Made by a program: the position numbers and the translations under genes. A stretch of DNA of 64,000 bases from Hymenobacter terrestris (GTDB taxonomy: Bacteria; Bacteroidota; Bacteroidia; Cytophagales; Hymenobacteraceae). The notes under the pieces are model-generated. The model was given only the letters and a program-made list of their open reading frames with translations. It did not search any database and was not told where the DNA came from. Below are positions 35,396-44,262 of the stretch, one piece after another. The stretch spans positions 41,358-105,357 of the forward strand of contig NZ_JABKAV010000008.1 in the NCBI RefSeq assembly GCF_013377905.1, written 5' to 3'. The number at the start of each line of letters is the position of its first letter. The stretch's first letter is position 1.

Positions 35396-36130
35396 ATGAA
35401 GATATCCTGCCTGCTTCTAGACGATGACCGGTTGGTACTGGAGCTGCTTCAGGCCTACGCAACCATGACCAACGTGTTGGAGGTGAAAGCAGCCTTCACC
35501 GACCCGCTGGAGGCCCACCGATATTTGCTGGAAAATCCGGTGCAGGTGCTGTTCTCCGATGTTACCATGCCTCACCTCAGCGGCATCGACCTCGTCAGGT
35601 CGCTCCACCATCCACCGTTGGTGGTACTCATGACGGCGCATCCGCAGTACGCGATGGAAGGATTTAATCTGGATGTCATCGACTTTCTGCTCAAGCCTAT
35701 TTCGCTCGAACGCTTTTTAAAGGCCGTAAACAAAGTGGCGAGCCTGCTGCGGGTGCAAACCCATCCGGCAGAGTTACCGCCCGACGCGGCCCCCGATTGG
35801 GGTTCGTTCTTCATCCGTACCGATGCCCGGTTTGTGCGCCTGCACTACCGCGAGGTGCTTTTTATTGAAGCGCTGAAGGACTTCACGAAGATAAATACCG
35901 CTGACGGACGCTCGCATCTGACGCTGGTGAACCTCAAAAACCTGGAGCACCAGCTACCGGCCGGCCTGTTCGTACGCACTCACCGCTCCTACCTGGTCAA
36001 CGCTGCCCGCATCGACTCAATGAGTTCTTTGGAAGTGAAAGTAGCCGGCCACGCCCTGCCGCTGGGCCAGACCTACCGCGAGCGAGTAACCGAGCAGATT
36101 GTTAACACTACGCTTATCAGGCGGAATTAG
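35396..36130 (+). CDS. LytTR-family two-component response regulator
   Basis: This 244-residue cytoplasmic regulator has an N-terminal receiver domain (1-120) with acidic residues LDDD and phosphoacceptor Asp in LFSDVTMPHLSG. The conserved Thr is in VLMTAHPQYAM and the Lys in FLLKPIS. The C-terminal LytTR DNA-binding domain (about 140-240) shows LFIEALKDFTKINTADG and FVRTHRSYLVNAARI. The usual sensor is a LytS-type (HisKA-free) kinase, but none is adjacent, so it is an orphan here. It converges with crtW, 10 bp away. Target genes are unknown. Confidence 0.93.
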   Translation: MKISCLLLDDDRLVLELLQAYATMTNVLEVKAAFTDPLEAHRYLLENPVQVLFSDVTMPHLSGIDLVRSLHHPPLVVLMTAHPQYAMEGFNLDVIDFLLKPISLERFLKAVNKVASLLRVQTHPAELPPDAAPDWGSFFIRTDARFVRLHYREVLFIEALKDFTKINTADGRSHLTLVNLKNLEHQLPAGLFVRTHRSYLVNAARIDSMSSLEVKVAGHALPLGQTYRERVTEQIVNTTLIRRN

Positions 36131-36140
36131 AAGGGCCGAA

Positions 36141-36905
36141 CTACCCTTTAGCCTTCCATAGCCGCCACCAAGGCAGGTAGGGCTGGTCGTGGTGCTCGTA
36201 GTGGTAGCCGAAGAAGTAGCAGCTTATAAAGGCCCAGACATGCTGGCGAAACTGGCTGCGCGATTTGTGCGCATTGTCGGCCTCATGCTCGCCCCGATGC
36301 GGCAGATATGTACCGAAATAAAACAGCTGAAAAGTACCCAACACGGCCGGTAGCATCCAGAAGGCAACAACATTGGCCTGCGGGAAAAACAGCTTGAGCA
36401 CATTATAAGTGGCCGCCATCAGTAGCACCTGCCACACGGTTACGTAGTTCCAGGCAAAGCGCACAAACCAAGGCAGAAAGCCCGGGTGGCGGCCGTTGTG
36501 GAAGTCGGGGTCGTGTTCGGTGGCTACGTGGCGGTGGTGGGCGTGGTGTTTGGCCAGCATCCCCGGAAACCAGTTGAACGCGAAAAGCCCGGCGGCCAGC
36601 GTACCAAGTGCATTATTGAGGCGCTTGTTGGAGCTTACTACCCCGTGCATGGCATCATGGGCCGTAATAAAAAGGCCGGTATACAGATGTGTTTGCAGCA
36701 GCGCCAGCAGGTAGGGCCAGGGCGTGCGCCAGTTGGGCTGGTAGAAAGCCAGCAAAAACGCAAGCAGCCCACCCCAGCAGGCCAGAACCAGCCCCGCCGC
36801 CACTACACCCCGTCCTTCAAGTGGCGCCGGCCGCACCCGGCTTGGCCGAGCCAACGGCACGGCGGCAGTCGTGTTTTCAGCAACAGGGTAGCTCAGTTCA
36901 CTCAT
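36141..36905 (-). CDS. crtW: Beta-carotene ketolase-like fatty acid desaturase family enzyme
   Basis: CrtW-type enzymes add 4-keto groups to beta-ionone rings (canthaxanthin/astaxanthin synthesis) using a membrane diiron site. The 254-residue protein has His boxes HDAMHG, HHAHHRHVATEHD and HYEHHDQPYLPWW, separated by membrane helices in the CrtW arrangement. The end PYLPWWRLW is typical of CrtW. The ATG at 36905 is used. It is 23 bp downstream of ispH on the same strand, and other crt genes follow within 8 kb. A role as a general desaturase is possible but less likely in this context. Confidence 0.85.
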   Translation of the reverse strand: MSELSYPVAENTTAAVPLARPSRVRPAPLEGRGVVAAGLVLACWGGLLAFLLAFYQPNWRTPWPYLLALLQTHLYTGLFITAHDAMHGVVSSNKRLNNALGTLAAGLFAFNWFPGMLAKHHAHHRHVATEHDPDFHNGRHPGFLPWFVRFAWNYVTVWQVLLMAATYNVLKLFFPQANVVAFWMLPAVLGTFQLFYFGTYLPHRGEHEADNAHKSRSQFRQHVWAFISCYFFGYHYEHHDQPYLPWWRLWKAKG

Positions 36906-36928
36906 TGACTTACGTACTCGTTCAGCGA

Positions 36929-37777
36929 CTACAACGCCAGCAGCGCGTCGCGGATCTGCTCCATCTGCCACATGGGGGTGCTGGTAGCCCCGCAGATGCC
37001 CACACTTTGGCCCGGCGTAAACCAAGCATTGTCTAGGTCGTCGAGCTTGGAGATGAAGTGGGTGGCTGGGTTGGTATCCTTGCAGACCTGGTAGAGCACC
37101 TTGCCGTTAGAGCTTTTGGTGCCCGATACAAACACCACCTGATCGTACTGAGCGGCAAAGCGGCGCAAATCCTTGTCGCGGTTGCTTACCTGCCGGCAGA
37201 TAGTGTCGTTGGCATTTACTTCGTAGCCGCGCTCGGTTAACTCGTTTTTGATGCGGTAAAACGAGTCGGTGCTCTTGGTAGTCTGGCTGTAAAGGGTGAG
37301 GCGGGACGGCAATTCGTGGCCCAGCAGTTCCTCCAAGCTTTCAAACACCACGGCATTTCCGCTGGTCTGGCCCAGCAGGCCACGCACCTCGGCGTGCCCA
37401 TGCTTGCCGTATATAAAGATCTGATCCTGCTTGTCGTAGCTGGTTTTAATTCGGTTCTGTAGCTTGAGCACCACCGGGCACGAGGCATCGACGAGGGTCA
37501 ACTCGTTCTCCATAGCCATCTGGTAGGTGCTGGGCGGCTCGCCGTGGGCCCGGATGAGCACAGCTTCGCGGCGCAAACCAGCCAGCTGCTCGTAATCGAT
37601 AATGCGCAGGCCCCGGCGTTCAAGGCGCTCCACTTCCTCGTCGTTGTGCACAATATCGCCCAGGCAATACAGGTAGCCCTGCTCATCGAGCAGGTCTTCG
37701 GCCATCTGAATGGCATAGATGACGCCAAAGCAGAAGCCGGAGTTGGGGTCGATTCGAACGCTTAGGTGGTGCGGCAT
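36929..37777 (-). CDS. ispH: 4-hydroxy-3-methylbut-2-enyl diphosphate reductase
   Basis: IspH (LytB) is the last enzyme of the MEP pathway and makes IPP and DMAPP with a [4Fe-4S] cluster. The 282-residue protein has the three cluster cysteines at 16 (GFCFGV), 100 (DASCPVV) and 194 (DTICRQV). Conserved histidines lie in DIVHND and RAHGEP, with KHGHAEVRGLLGQ after them. VVSGTKSSNG-like FVSGTKSSNGKVLYQV is also present. It directly precedes crtW, which links precursor supply with carotenoid synthesis. Confidence 0.96.
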   Translation of the reverse strand: MPHHLSVRIDPNSGFCFGVIYAIQMAEDLLDEQGYLYCLGDIVHNDEEVERLERRGLRIIDYEQLAGLRREAVLIRAHGEPPSTYQMAMENELTLVDASCPVVLKLQNRIKTSYDKQDQIFIYGKHGHAEVRGLLGQTSGNAVVFESLEELLGHELPSRLTLYSQTTKSTDSFYRIKNELTERGYEVNANDTICRQVSNRDKDLRRFAAQYDQVVFVSGTKSSNGKVLYQVCKDTNPATHFISKLDDLDNAWFTPGQSVGICGATSTPMWQMEQIRDALLAL

Positions 37778-37877
37778 AGCGAAGCAGTAACCTGGAAGCA
37801 GCCCGGAAGGTTACGGCTAGCGGAAGATAAGCCGTATTTCGCAAAAAGCTCACGACTGTCCTGTGCGGGCAGTTCGG

Positions 37878-39086
37878 CTAAAACGTGCCAAAAGCTTTCT
37901 GCTCCTCCATGTCGCGGATAACGCGCTCTTCGGCAGGCGTAGCGCGCAGCACTTCGCGGCTGCGCCAGAACTCAGGTTCGTAAGGGCCTTTTCGGGCCTG
38001 GCGCAGGTCGTTGTAGTTCACGCCGGTGCTCTTGTAGCCTTTGGTGTTGGCACCTTTGGCGTAGCGATAGAAGAATAGGTTGCCGCTGAGCGTGGTCGTA
38101 TCGGGGCGGCCGTTGTAGGTCAGCACTATGCGCTGGTCGGCCCGCACGGCCCGCAGCTGACTGAGCGAGTCCTGGTAAGGTGCAAAATCAGCTGTCAAGC
38201 GCATATTCTGCGAGTCGAGGCTGGTGCCTTCACCGAACTGCAGCGACATAAGGTCGGCAATAGGCACCCGGCTTTCCATGCGCCGCAGGCTGGCCGTTTC
38301 CATATCGAGGTAGAGTGTGCCAGTCAGCGCCGACTGGCCCAGCTCGGGGCGGGGCCGGAAGTCGATAACGGCTACTTCGCCCGACTCATCGCGCAGTATC
38401 TCGCGCAACTGAAATATGAACTGTTTGGTGGCGCGCGGGCCCAGCGGTACGGCCACCTTACGGGAGCTGGGCTTGGGGTCGTATACCGGAATCAGGCGCA
38501 GGGCGGCCGAGAAATTCATCATATCCACGCCCGTTTCTTCCTTCACCTGTCCATAGCGGGCCTGCGTTAGTTGCCAGCCGCTAATACCTTCCACCGTGAA
38601 GCGTACGTCATAGAAGGCATCCATAAACTCGGTATAGCGGCCATTATGGCGCTGCTTCTGGCGGTAAAAGGCCTGCCCATACATAGCGTCACGCTGGTGC
38701 CGGGCCAGCTTGGCGCTGGCACGCTGCACTAGCTCGGCCGCCACCTGCGCGGGGTTGCGCACCCGCACTTCGGGCAGGGCCACCAGGCTGCTTTTGAGAC
38801 GGACTTCAAGCGGCGAGGCCGCCATGGTAGTGTTAACGTTGAGAATGGTAGGCTCGAAACCCAGACTGTTCACCGTAAGCTGCTGGGGCAGCCGCGGCAC
38901 CCGTAGCAGAAACTCGCCGGCTTCGTTGGTAGCGGTGCCAACTTCGGCCCCCACCACCCCCACCCCGGCGTAAGGTATCGGCTGATTTTTCTCATCGACC
39001 ACGCGGCCTTTGAGTAGAATTTCCTGGGCCTGGGCAAGGCTACCACCCAGCAGAAAAACCAGGACAAGTAACAGCAACGATTTCAT
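37878..39086 (-). CDS. Carboxypeptidase-like regulatory domain outer-membrane-associated protein
   Basis: This 402-residue exported protein has a signal peptide (SLLLLVLVFLLGGSLAQA) and a CarboxypepD_reg-like beta sandwich (about 20-105; LKGRVVDEKNQPIPYAGVGVV). A long, mostly beta-strand C-terminal region follows; it contains FRPRPELGQSALTGTLYLDMETASLRRMESR, as in lipoprotein- or DUF5686-like surface proteins. Function is unknown. The ATG at 39086 abuts the signal peptide. A short exported protein gene lies 126 bp upstream. Confidence 0.75.
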   Translation of the reverse strand: MKSLLLLVLVFLLGGSLAQAQEILLKGRVVDEKNQPIPYAGVGVVGAEVGTATNEAGEFLLRVPRLPQQLTVNSLGFEPTILNVNTTMAASPLEVRLKSSLVALPEVRVRNPAQVAAELVQRASAKLARHQRDAMYGQAFYRQKQRHNGRYTEFMDAFYDVRFTVEGISGWQLTQARYGQVKEETGVDMMNFSAALRLIPVYDPKPSSRKVAVPLGPRATKQFIFQLREILRDESGEVAVIDFRPRPELGQSALTGTLYLDMETASLRRMESRVPIADLMSLQFGEGTSLDSQNMRLTADFAPYQDSLSQLRAVRADQRIVLTYNGRPDTTTLSGNLFFYRYAKGANTKGYKSTGVNYNDLRQARKGPYEPEFWRSREVLRATPAEERVIRDMEEQKAFGTF

Positions 39087-39212
39087 AGGCAGAATAAGTA
39101 GGAAGGACCTCGAAAGGCAGATAATGGAGCCATGGGCCACGAATAAACCGGGAGGCCCAGCGAAGCGGAGCACCCATATGCCACCCAAAGGCGCTATACT
39201 AAATAAGTGATT

Positions 39213-39734
39213 CTATAACCGGGCCAGCTTCTGAGCATCGGCGTCCGACACGTGGCCCCGCTCTACCAGAAAATCGCGCACCAGTCCGAACGATTCCGCA
39301 TCGAGACCCGAGTTGGGATGGTTGAGCAGCGTTTTAAGCAAAAACTGCCGGTCCTCGTCTACGTGCTGGCTCAGGCCCAGGAAAGAAGGCAGGTTGCTTT
39401 CCACGCTCAGGCGCAGAAACCGCACTTCGGGGTTAGCCGAATCGAGCTGCACGGCCTGCTCGAACTGCTTGCTGGCCTGCTGCACGTAAGTGAGCTTACT
39501 GAGCATGGAGGCGTCGCGGGCACGGATAGCCTCGGCGGCCGCCTTGTACGCCAGCACCACGGCATCCTGCCGGGTGTAGGCGCTCATCAGCTTATGAAAC
39601 TTCTCGCCGGCTTCTTTACTGGCGGCTGCCTGCTGGTACTGCTGGCGGAGCTTGGGCAGGGCGTAGGGGTTGGCTTCGGTCGACACGAGCGTGGAAAAAA
39701 TCAGGAGAACGGTTAAAATCAGAAACTTAGGCAC
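39213..39734 (-). CDS. Small exported helical protein of unknown function
   Basis: This 173-residue protein begins, from GTG at 39734, with a signal-like stretch (FLILTVLLIFSTLVSTEA). A largely alpha-helical body with a TPR-like character follows (QASKQFEQAVQLDSANPEVRFLRL). The last part, NHPNSGLDAESFGLVRDFLVERGHVSDAD, is polar. I do not recognise a named family. It is immediately downstream of crtB on the same strand, 116 bp apart. Confidence 0.7.
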   Translation of the reverse strand: MPKFLILTVLLIFSTLVSTEANPYALPKLRQQYQQAAASKEAGEKFHKLMSAYTRQDAVVLAYKAAAEAIRARDASMLSKLTYVQQASKQFEQAVQLDSANPEVRFLRLSVESNLPSFLGLSQHVDEDRQFLLKTLLNHPNSGLDAESFGLVRDFLVERGHVSDADAQKLARL

Positions 39735-39850
39735 GGCAGAGGGCAGGAAACAGCGGCAGGCAAGGCGGCCTCGTGAGCCGCGGTTGTAGCCGCTTTGCTT
39801 CAATTATGACGCCAAATAGCGAAATTCAGCGCAATCCGGCATCTGCAGGC

Positions 39851-40693
39851 CTATATTTTAGCCATCCGGTAGCGCAGCCACGAGCCCATCAACAGCAGCA
39901 GCTTGGTGTTGGTAGGTACCCGCACCCGCTGCTGCTGAATGTGGGCCGCCGGCAGCCGCCGGATTTTGTCGAACAGCTTCAAATAGTATACATACGCCAG
40001 GTAAACCCCCAGCCGTGCTGCCTGCGGCAACTGCACGATGCCCGCATAACCAGCCTCAAAATCGGCCCGGATGTCGTCCTCAATGTCGCGCTTTACCGCA
40101 TCGGTGAACCGCTCGTATTGCACCCCCGGAAAATATACCCGCCCCCGATCTTCATAGTCGGAGCGGATGTCGCGCAGGAAGTTGATTTTCTGGAAAGCCG
40201 AGCCCAACCGCCGGGCCGGCTCGCGCAGCCGCTCGAACTCTGCCTCATTGCCTTCGCAGAAGATACGCAGGCACATAAGCCCCACTACCTCGGCCGAGCC
40301 GTAGATGTACTTGCTGTACAGCGACTGGTCATAGCTACGGTCATCGAGGTCCATCTCCATGCTATAGAGGAAGGCCGCAATAAACTCCCGGTCGATGCCG
40401 TACTGGTGCACCACATCCTGAAATGCGTGCAGCACGGGGTTCAGGCTGATGCGCTTGTCGAGGGCTTCGTAGGTCTGGCGCTCGAAATCGGCAAACAGCG
40501 CGGCCTTGTCGTGCTCGTGGAAGGTGTCCACAATTTCATCGGCCCAGCGCACGAAGCCATACACCGAATACACCGGCAGGTGAAACCGCTTATCGAGCGT
40601 GCGGATGCCGAGCGTGAAAGACGTGCTGTAGCGCTGGGTAATCAGCTTACTGCACGCCCGGCTGGTTTCAGTGAAAAGGGCAACGTGGTCCAA
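39851..40693 (-). CDS. crtB: Phytoene synthase
   Basis: CrtB condenses two geranylgeranyl diphosphates to phytoene, the first committed step of C40 carotenoids. The 280-residue protein has YSTSFTLGIRTL. The first Asp-rich site is VRWADEIVDTFHEHD and the second is FLRDIRSDYEDRGRVYFP. YIYGSAEVVGLMCL is also typical of squalene/phytoene synthases. The start is TTG at 40693, five residues before the conserved region; no ATG is available. It follows crtI with a 119-bp gap that holds a degenerate repeat. Confidence 0.95.
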   Translation of the reverse strand: MDHVALFTETSRACSKLITQRYSTSFTLGIRTLDKRFHLPVYSVYGFVRWADEIVDTFHEHDKAALFADFERQTYEALDKRISLNPVLHAFQDVVHQYGIDREFIAAFLYSMEMDLDDRSYDQSLYSKYIYGSAEVVGLMCLRIFCEGNEAEFERLREPARRLGSAFQKINFLRDIRSDYEDRGRVYFPGVQYERFTDAVKRDIEDDIRADFEAGYAGIVQLPQAARLGVYLAYVYYLKLFDKIRRLPAAHIQQQRVRVPTNTKLLLLMGSWLRYRMAKI

Positions 40694-40763
40694 ATGTGGT
40701 TGAATTATGCGTTTTAGATTTTGAATGCCGCTCGATTGAAGCTATTTGAAAAGTCAAAAGAAC

Positions 40764-40786
40764 GTCATACTTCAACTGGCATCCGC
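40764..40786 (+). repeat. Short repeat GTCATRCTTCAWCTGGC, copy 2
   Basis: A 23-nt sequence in the crtB-crtI gap matching 23301-23323 at 20 of 23 positions. Confidence 0.5.
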
Positions 40787-40812
40787 GAAGCTGAAGCGCC
40801 TCTACTACGATA

Positions 40813-42288
40813 TTAAATTCCTAGTTCCTTAACTACCTCCCCTGCCACTACCTGGCCCGAAATGAGCGAAGGCGGCACGCCGGGGCCGGGCACAGTGAGC
40901 TGGCCGGTGAAGTAAAGGTTGCTTACTTTCTTGCTTTTGAGGCTGGGTTTGAGAATGGCCGTCTGGCGCAGAGTGTTGGCCAAGCCGTAAGCGTTGCCCT
41001 TGTAGCTGTGGTAGTCGTCGATGAAATCCTGGTGGGCGTAGCTGCGCTTGTACACCACCGCGTCGCAGATGCTGGTGCCACAGTGCCGCTCCAGCCGCTC
41101 CATAATGAAGTTGTAGTAATGCTCGCGGGTGGCCTCGGGGTCGGGCAGGTTGGGAGCCACCGGAACCAGCAGAAAGATGTTTTCGCAGCCTTCGGGGGCT
41201 ACTGAGGGGTCGGTTTGCGAAGGGGCCGAAACGTAGAACAGCGGGCGGGTGGGCCACTTCGGGTTCTCGTAGATTTCCTCGGCGTGCAGGCCGAAGTCCT
41301 GATCGAAAAATAGGTTGTGGTGGCGCAGGTTGGGCAGGCGCTTGTTTACGCCCACGTAAAACAGCAGCGACGAAGGCGCCATCGTGCGCTTGTCCCAATA
41401 CTCCTCCGAATAGGTGCGCCACTCGGGCGCCAGCAGGTGCTGCTCGGCGTGGTGGTAGTCGGCGCCGGCTACCACGGCGTCGGCGGACCGGAAGCCGGCG
41501 GCCGTCTGCACGCCGGTAGTGCGGCCGTTTTCTACCACAATCTGCTCTACGGGCGCGTTGTACTCTATTTCTACGCCCTGCTCGCGGGCCAGGGCCACCA
41601 TGCCCTCTACAATCTTGTGCATGCCGCCCATCGGGTACCAGGTACCCATCGCCAGATCGGCGTAATTCATGAGCGAGTACAGGGCCGGCGTGTTCTCGGA
41701 GGTGGCGCCCAGAAACAGAATCGGGAATTCCACCAGCTCCAGCAGGCGCGGGTCCTTGAAAAACTTACGCACGTGTTTGTGCATGCTCTGCAGCAAGTCG
41801 AGGCGCACAGCATCCACCAGCAGGCGCGGGTCGGCAAACTCCAGCAGCGAGCGGCCGGGCATGTGCACAAACTTGCCGATGCCCACCTTGTACTTGTAGG
41901 CCGCCTGCCGCAGAAACTCATCGAGCCGGGCCCCACTGCCGGGCTCGAACCGTTCGAATAATGCCCGCAGCTCGCTCATGGCCGCCGGAATATCCACCGC
42001 CTCAGGCCCCTTAAAAATCACCTGATACGAAGGATCGAGCCGTACCAAATTGTAGTAGTCGCTCACCTTGCGGCCAAACTTGGCGAAGTATTGCTCGAAA
42101 ATATCGGGCATCCAGTACCAGCTCGGCCCCATATCGAAGGTGAACCCCTCGGCCTGAAACTGCCGGGCCCGTCCGCCAGGGCCCTCGTTTTTCTCTAGCA
42201 ACGTAACGCGGCAGCCCTGCTGGGCCAAAGTAGTAGCCGCCGACAGGCCCGCGAAGCCGGCCCCGATAACAATGATGTGTTTCTTCAC
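40813..42288 (-). CDS. crtI: Phytoene desaturase
   Basis: CrtI desaturates phytoene to lycopene with FAD. The 491-residue protein starts with the dinucleotide motif IIVIGAGFAGLSAATTLAQ and RVTLLEKNEGPGGRA. The C-terminal bacterial-type desaturase signature is YFTGQLTVPGPGVPPSLISG. Length is normal. Start is GTG at 42288. It lies upstream of crtB, and the sigma factor and MerR genes are just upstream on the same strand. No lycopene cyclase is in the window, although CrtZ and CrtW require cyclised carotenoids. Confidence 0.95.
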   Translation of the reverse strand: MKKHIIVIGAGFAGLSAATTLAQQGCRVTLLEKNEGPGGRARQFQAEGFTFDMGPSWYWMPDIFEQYFAKFGRKVSDYYNLVRLDPSYQVIFKGPEAVDIPAAMSELRALFERFEPGSGARLDEFLRQAAYKYKVGIGKFVHMPGRSLLEFADPRLLVDAVRLDLLQSMHKHVRKFFKDPRLLELVEFPILFLGATSENTPALYSLMNYADLAMGTWYPMGGMHKIVEGMVALAREQGVEIEYNAPVEQIVVENGRTTGVQTAAGFRSADAVVAGADYHHAEQHLLAPEWRTYSEEYWDKRTMAPSSLLFYVGVNKRLPNLRHHNLFFDQDFGLHAEEIYENPKWPTRPLFYVSAPSQTDPSVAPEGCENIFLLVPVAPNLPDPEATREHYYNFIMERLERHCGTSICDAVVYKRSYAHQDFIDDYHSYKGNAYGLANTLRQTAILKPSLKSKKVSNLYFTGQLTVPGPGVPPSLISGQVVAGEVVKELGI

Positions 42289-42380
42289 AGGCGCAAAGAT
42301 GGGTATTTGCTGATTTTGCCAGCTAAAGCTGACTTATGATACCGGCCACCGGCCCCAAAGTTTGAGTTTGGGGCAAAACA

Positions 42381-42431
42381 ACGGGCCGCAAACTACGCTG
42401 GCCAAAGTTGGTTGCGTAGTCCGCGGCCCGT
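42381..42431 (-). terminator. Hairpin after the ECF sigma factor gene
   Basis: Arms 42381-42398 and 42414-42431 pair at 16 of 18 positions. It lies between the sigma gene (ending 42470) and crtI (starting 42288), so crtI probably has its own promoter. Confidence 0.6.
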
Positions 42432-42469
42432 GATACGCCCGGGGCGGGTCTGTACTCTCTCCCTATTCC

Positions 42470-42985
42470 CTACACGCCGGGGGCATATGTCTTCAGCGCC
42501 TGCTTAAGCTCTTTGCGGGCGATGTGGATTCGGTTTTTAACGGTTCCGATCGGAATCTGCAGCTTTTCTGCAATTTCCAGATACTTGTAACCGATGTAGT
42601 ACATCATAAACGGCGTCCGGTAGTCGGCCGAAAGGCCGGCAATAGCCGCGTTGATGTCCGTTACTACGAAATCGGAGCTCGCTCCGTTGTGGGTAATGTA
42701 ATTTTCATCGGTATTAAAGTACTGAAAGTACTCGGTGCTATCGATGTTGCTGTTGCGCTTGGTTATTTTGTTGTAGTTGTTGATGAAGGTGTTGCGCATG
42801 ATGGTGTACAACCACGCCTTCAGATTGGTACCCGTTTTAAACTTATCTTTGTTGAGCATTGCCTTGAGCAGGGTTTCCTGCACGAGGTCTTTGGCGTCGT
42901 CGGCGTCGCGCGTCAGGTTCATCGCCACCGGCTTCAGCGAATAAGAAATCTTCTGTACCTGGTCAGTGAATTCGAGAGAGGTCAT
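42470..42985 (-). CDS. ECF-type RNA polymerase sigma factor
   Basis: This 171-residue protein has sigma region 2 (DADDAKDLVQETLLKAMLNKDKF; NLKAWLYTIMRNTFINNY) and region 4 (YLEIAEKLQIPIGTVKNRIHIARKELKQAL). It lacks regions 1 and 3, as ECF sigma factors do. No anti-sigma factor gene is adjacent. It sits between crtI and the MerR gene on the same strand, so control of carotenoid genes is plausible but not shown. The ATG at 42985 is preferred to a start at 43039. A TATATTTG -7-like element lies upstream at 43017-43024. Confidence 0.93.
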   Translation of the reverse strand: MTSLEFTDQVQKISYSLKPVAMNLTRDADDAKDLVQETLLKAMLNKDKFKTGTNLKAWLYTIMRNTFINNYNKITKRNSNIDSTEYFQYFNTDENYITHNGASSDFVVTDINAAIAGLSADYRTPFMMYYIGYKYLEIAEKLQIPIGTVKNRIHIARKELKQALKTYAPGV

Positions 42986-43016
42986 GCTGTTTAGCTTTTG
43001 GTGGCCAAATGTTAAA

Positions 43017-43024
43017 CAAATATA
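43017..43024 (-). promoter_or_regulatory. -7 element upstream of the sigma factor gene
   Basis: TATATTTG on the minus strand fits TAnnTTTG and lies 31 bp before the start at 42985. The -33 element is not convincing. Confidence 0.4.
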
Positions 43025-43244
43025 CGCAGGCACCGCCAAAAAGTACGAGAACAGGGCAATTTATTTTGCACAACCAATTGGTATCAAGCTCTAGGGGCCG
43101 CCAAGGCCATTTTAGCTTTCATAAAATTTGGTTCTGGTGTTCAGGCCCGTTTTCAACAGTGCTGGCTTGCGCTTTCCCAGCAACATTATACCGGCATCAT
43201 TGGCCAACTGAGATACGGTGGGGCGGCCACAGCGGTTTGCAACG

Positions 43245-44141
43245 CTATACCTTAACCGCTCCCGCACCGACATCCGCCAAGGCAATAAAGTCGGTAATCA
43301 GGGCCAAGCGGGTAGTTTCAGGGGGAAGCGGGAAATCCAGCTGGGCTAACGGGCCATAGAGGTACAGCTCGGTGCCAGGGCAATAGCTGCGTAGCTGCTG
43401 CACGAAATTGCCTACTTCATCACGCTCGGGCACGGCAGTCATTACCGTCAGCAGGGCATGGGGCTGGTAGCTGACACACACGGCTTGCAACTCGGCAGCG
43501 GGCAGGTTCTGGCCCAGGTACAGCACATGATGCTGGCGAGCCCGCAACACGTAGTTCATAAACAACAGGGCCAGTTCGTGCATTTCGCGCTCGGGCAGAA
43601 ACAGCACCCAGCGCCGGGCCGAAGCCGGCGACACTGGCGGCAGGGCATCGGTACCGGCCAGCATTTTCTGGCGTAGCAAATTGGTTATCAGATGCTCCTG
43701 CGCCGGATTAACGGTTCCGGCCTGCCACATAATCCCGATGCGCTGCAGAAACGGATACGCAACCCGCAGTATGGCTTCTTCGAGCCCTAATTGCTGAATG
43801 GCCTGATCGAGCAGGTAAACCAACTGGCACTCATCCATGGCCAGCATGGCGGCCAGCAGCGCGTTTACGCGCTGACAGTAGTTATGCGCTGCATCATTGC
43901 CGGCCAGCACAGCTGTCGAAAGATCTTCCTCGCTCAGACTTGCTACCTTGGAAATACGGTAGCCCCGGTCGCAGAGCGTGGCTACGTTCAGCAGCCGGCG
44001 TAAGTCGTCTTCGCAGTAAGTGCGGATGTTGGTGGCAGTGCGGGCGGGCTGCAGAATGCCATAGCGCTGCTCCCACACCCGAATGGTGTGCGCTTTAACG
44101 CCCGAAAGCTGCTCTAGATCGGAAATGGAAAAATACCCCAT
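43245..44141 (-). CDS. MerR-family regulator with CarH-like cobalamin-binding domain
   Basis: This 298-residue regulator has an N-terminal MerR helix-turn-helix (FSISDLEQLSGVKAHTIRVWEQRYG). A four-helix B12 cap region contains W139 and E149-H150, which fits the W-x9-EH motif of CarH/CarA photoreceptors. A Rossmann-like domain follows, with EMHELA at 186-191. In CarH the corresponding motif is ExHxxG, whose His coordinates cobalt. Here E186 and H188 are kept, but the glycine is replaced by Ala191. It could repress crt genes in the dark using adenosylcobalamin, by analogy with CarH; this is inference. It lies between the sigma gene and crtZ. Confidence 0.88.
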   Translation of the reverse strand: MGYFSISDLEQLSGVKAHTIRVWEQRYGILQPARTATNIRTYCEDDLRRLLNVATLCDRGYRISKVASLSEEDLSTAVLAGNDAAHNYCQRVNALLAAMLAMDECQLVYLLDQAIQQLGLEEAILRVAYPFLQRIGIMWQAGTVNPAQEHLITNLLRQKMLAGTDALPPVSPASARRWVLFLPEREMHELALLFMNYVLRARQHHVLYLGQNLPAAELQAVCVSYQPHALLTVMTAVPERDEVGNFVQQLRSYCPGTELYLYGPLAQLDFPLPPETTRLALITDFIALADVGAGAVKV

Positions 44142-44149
44142 TGTTATGA

Positions 44150-44258
44150 ATCGTTAGCCATTAGCTGGTAGCCGTTAGCCTTTGTTTAGGGGAAGAGGAA
44201 GTATAAGCCTGACAGCAACCCAGTGCCCGGGGCTGTTCCGCGAATGAATGACCAGCTA
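44150..44258. repeat. Degenerate TTAGC inverted repeat between crtZ and the MerR gene
   Basis: CGTTAGCCATTAGCTGGT on the left is approximately complementary to ACCAGCTATTAGCTAAC on the right. Same family as 13417-13506. Confidence 0.6.
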
Positions 44259-44262
44259 TTAG

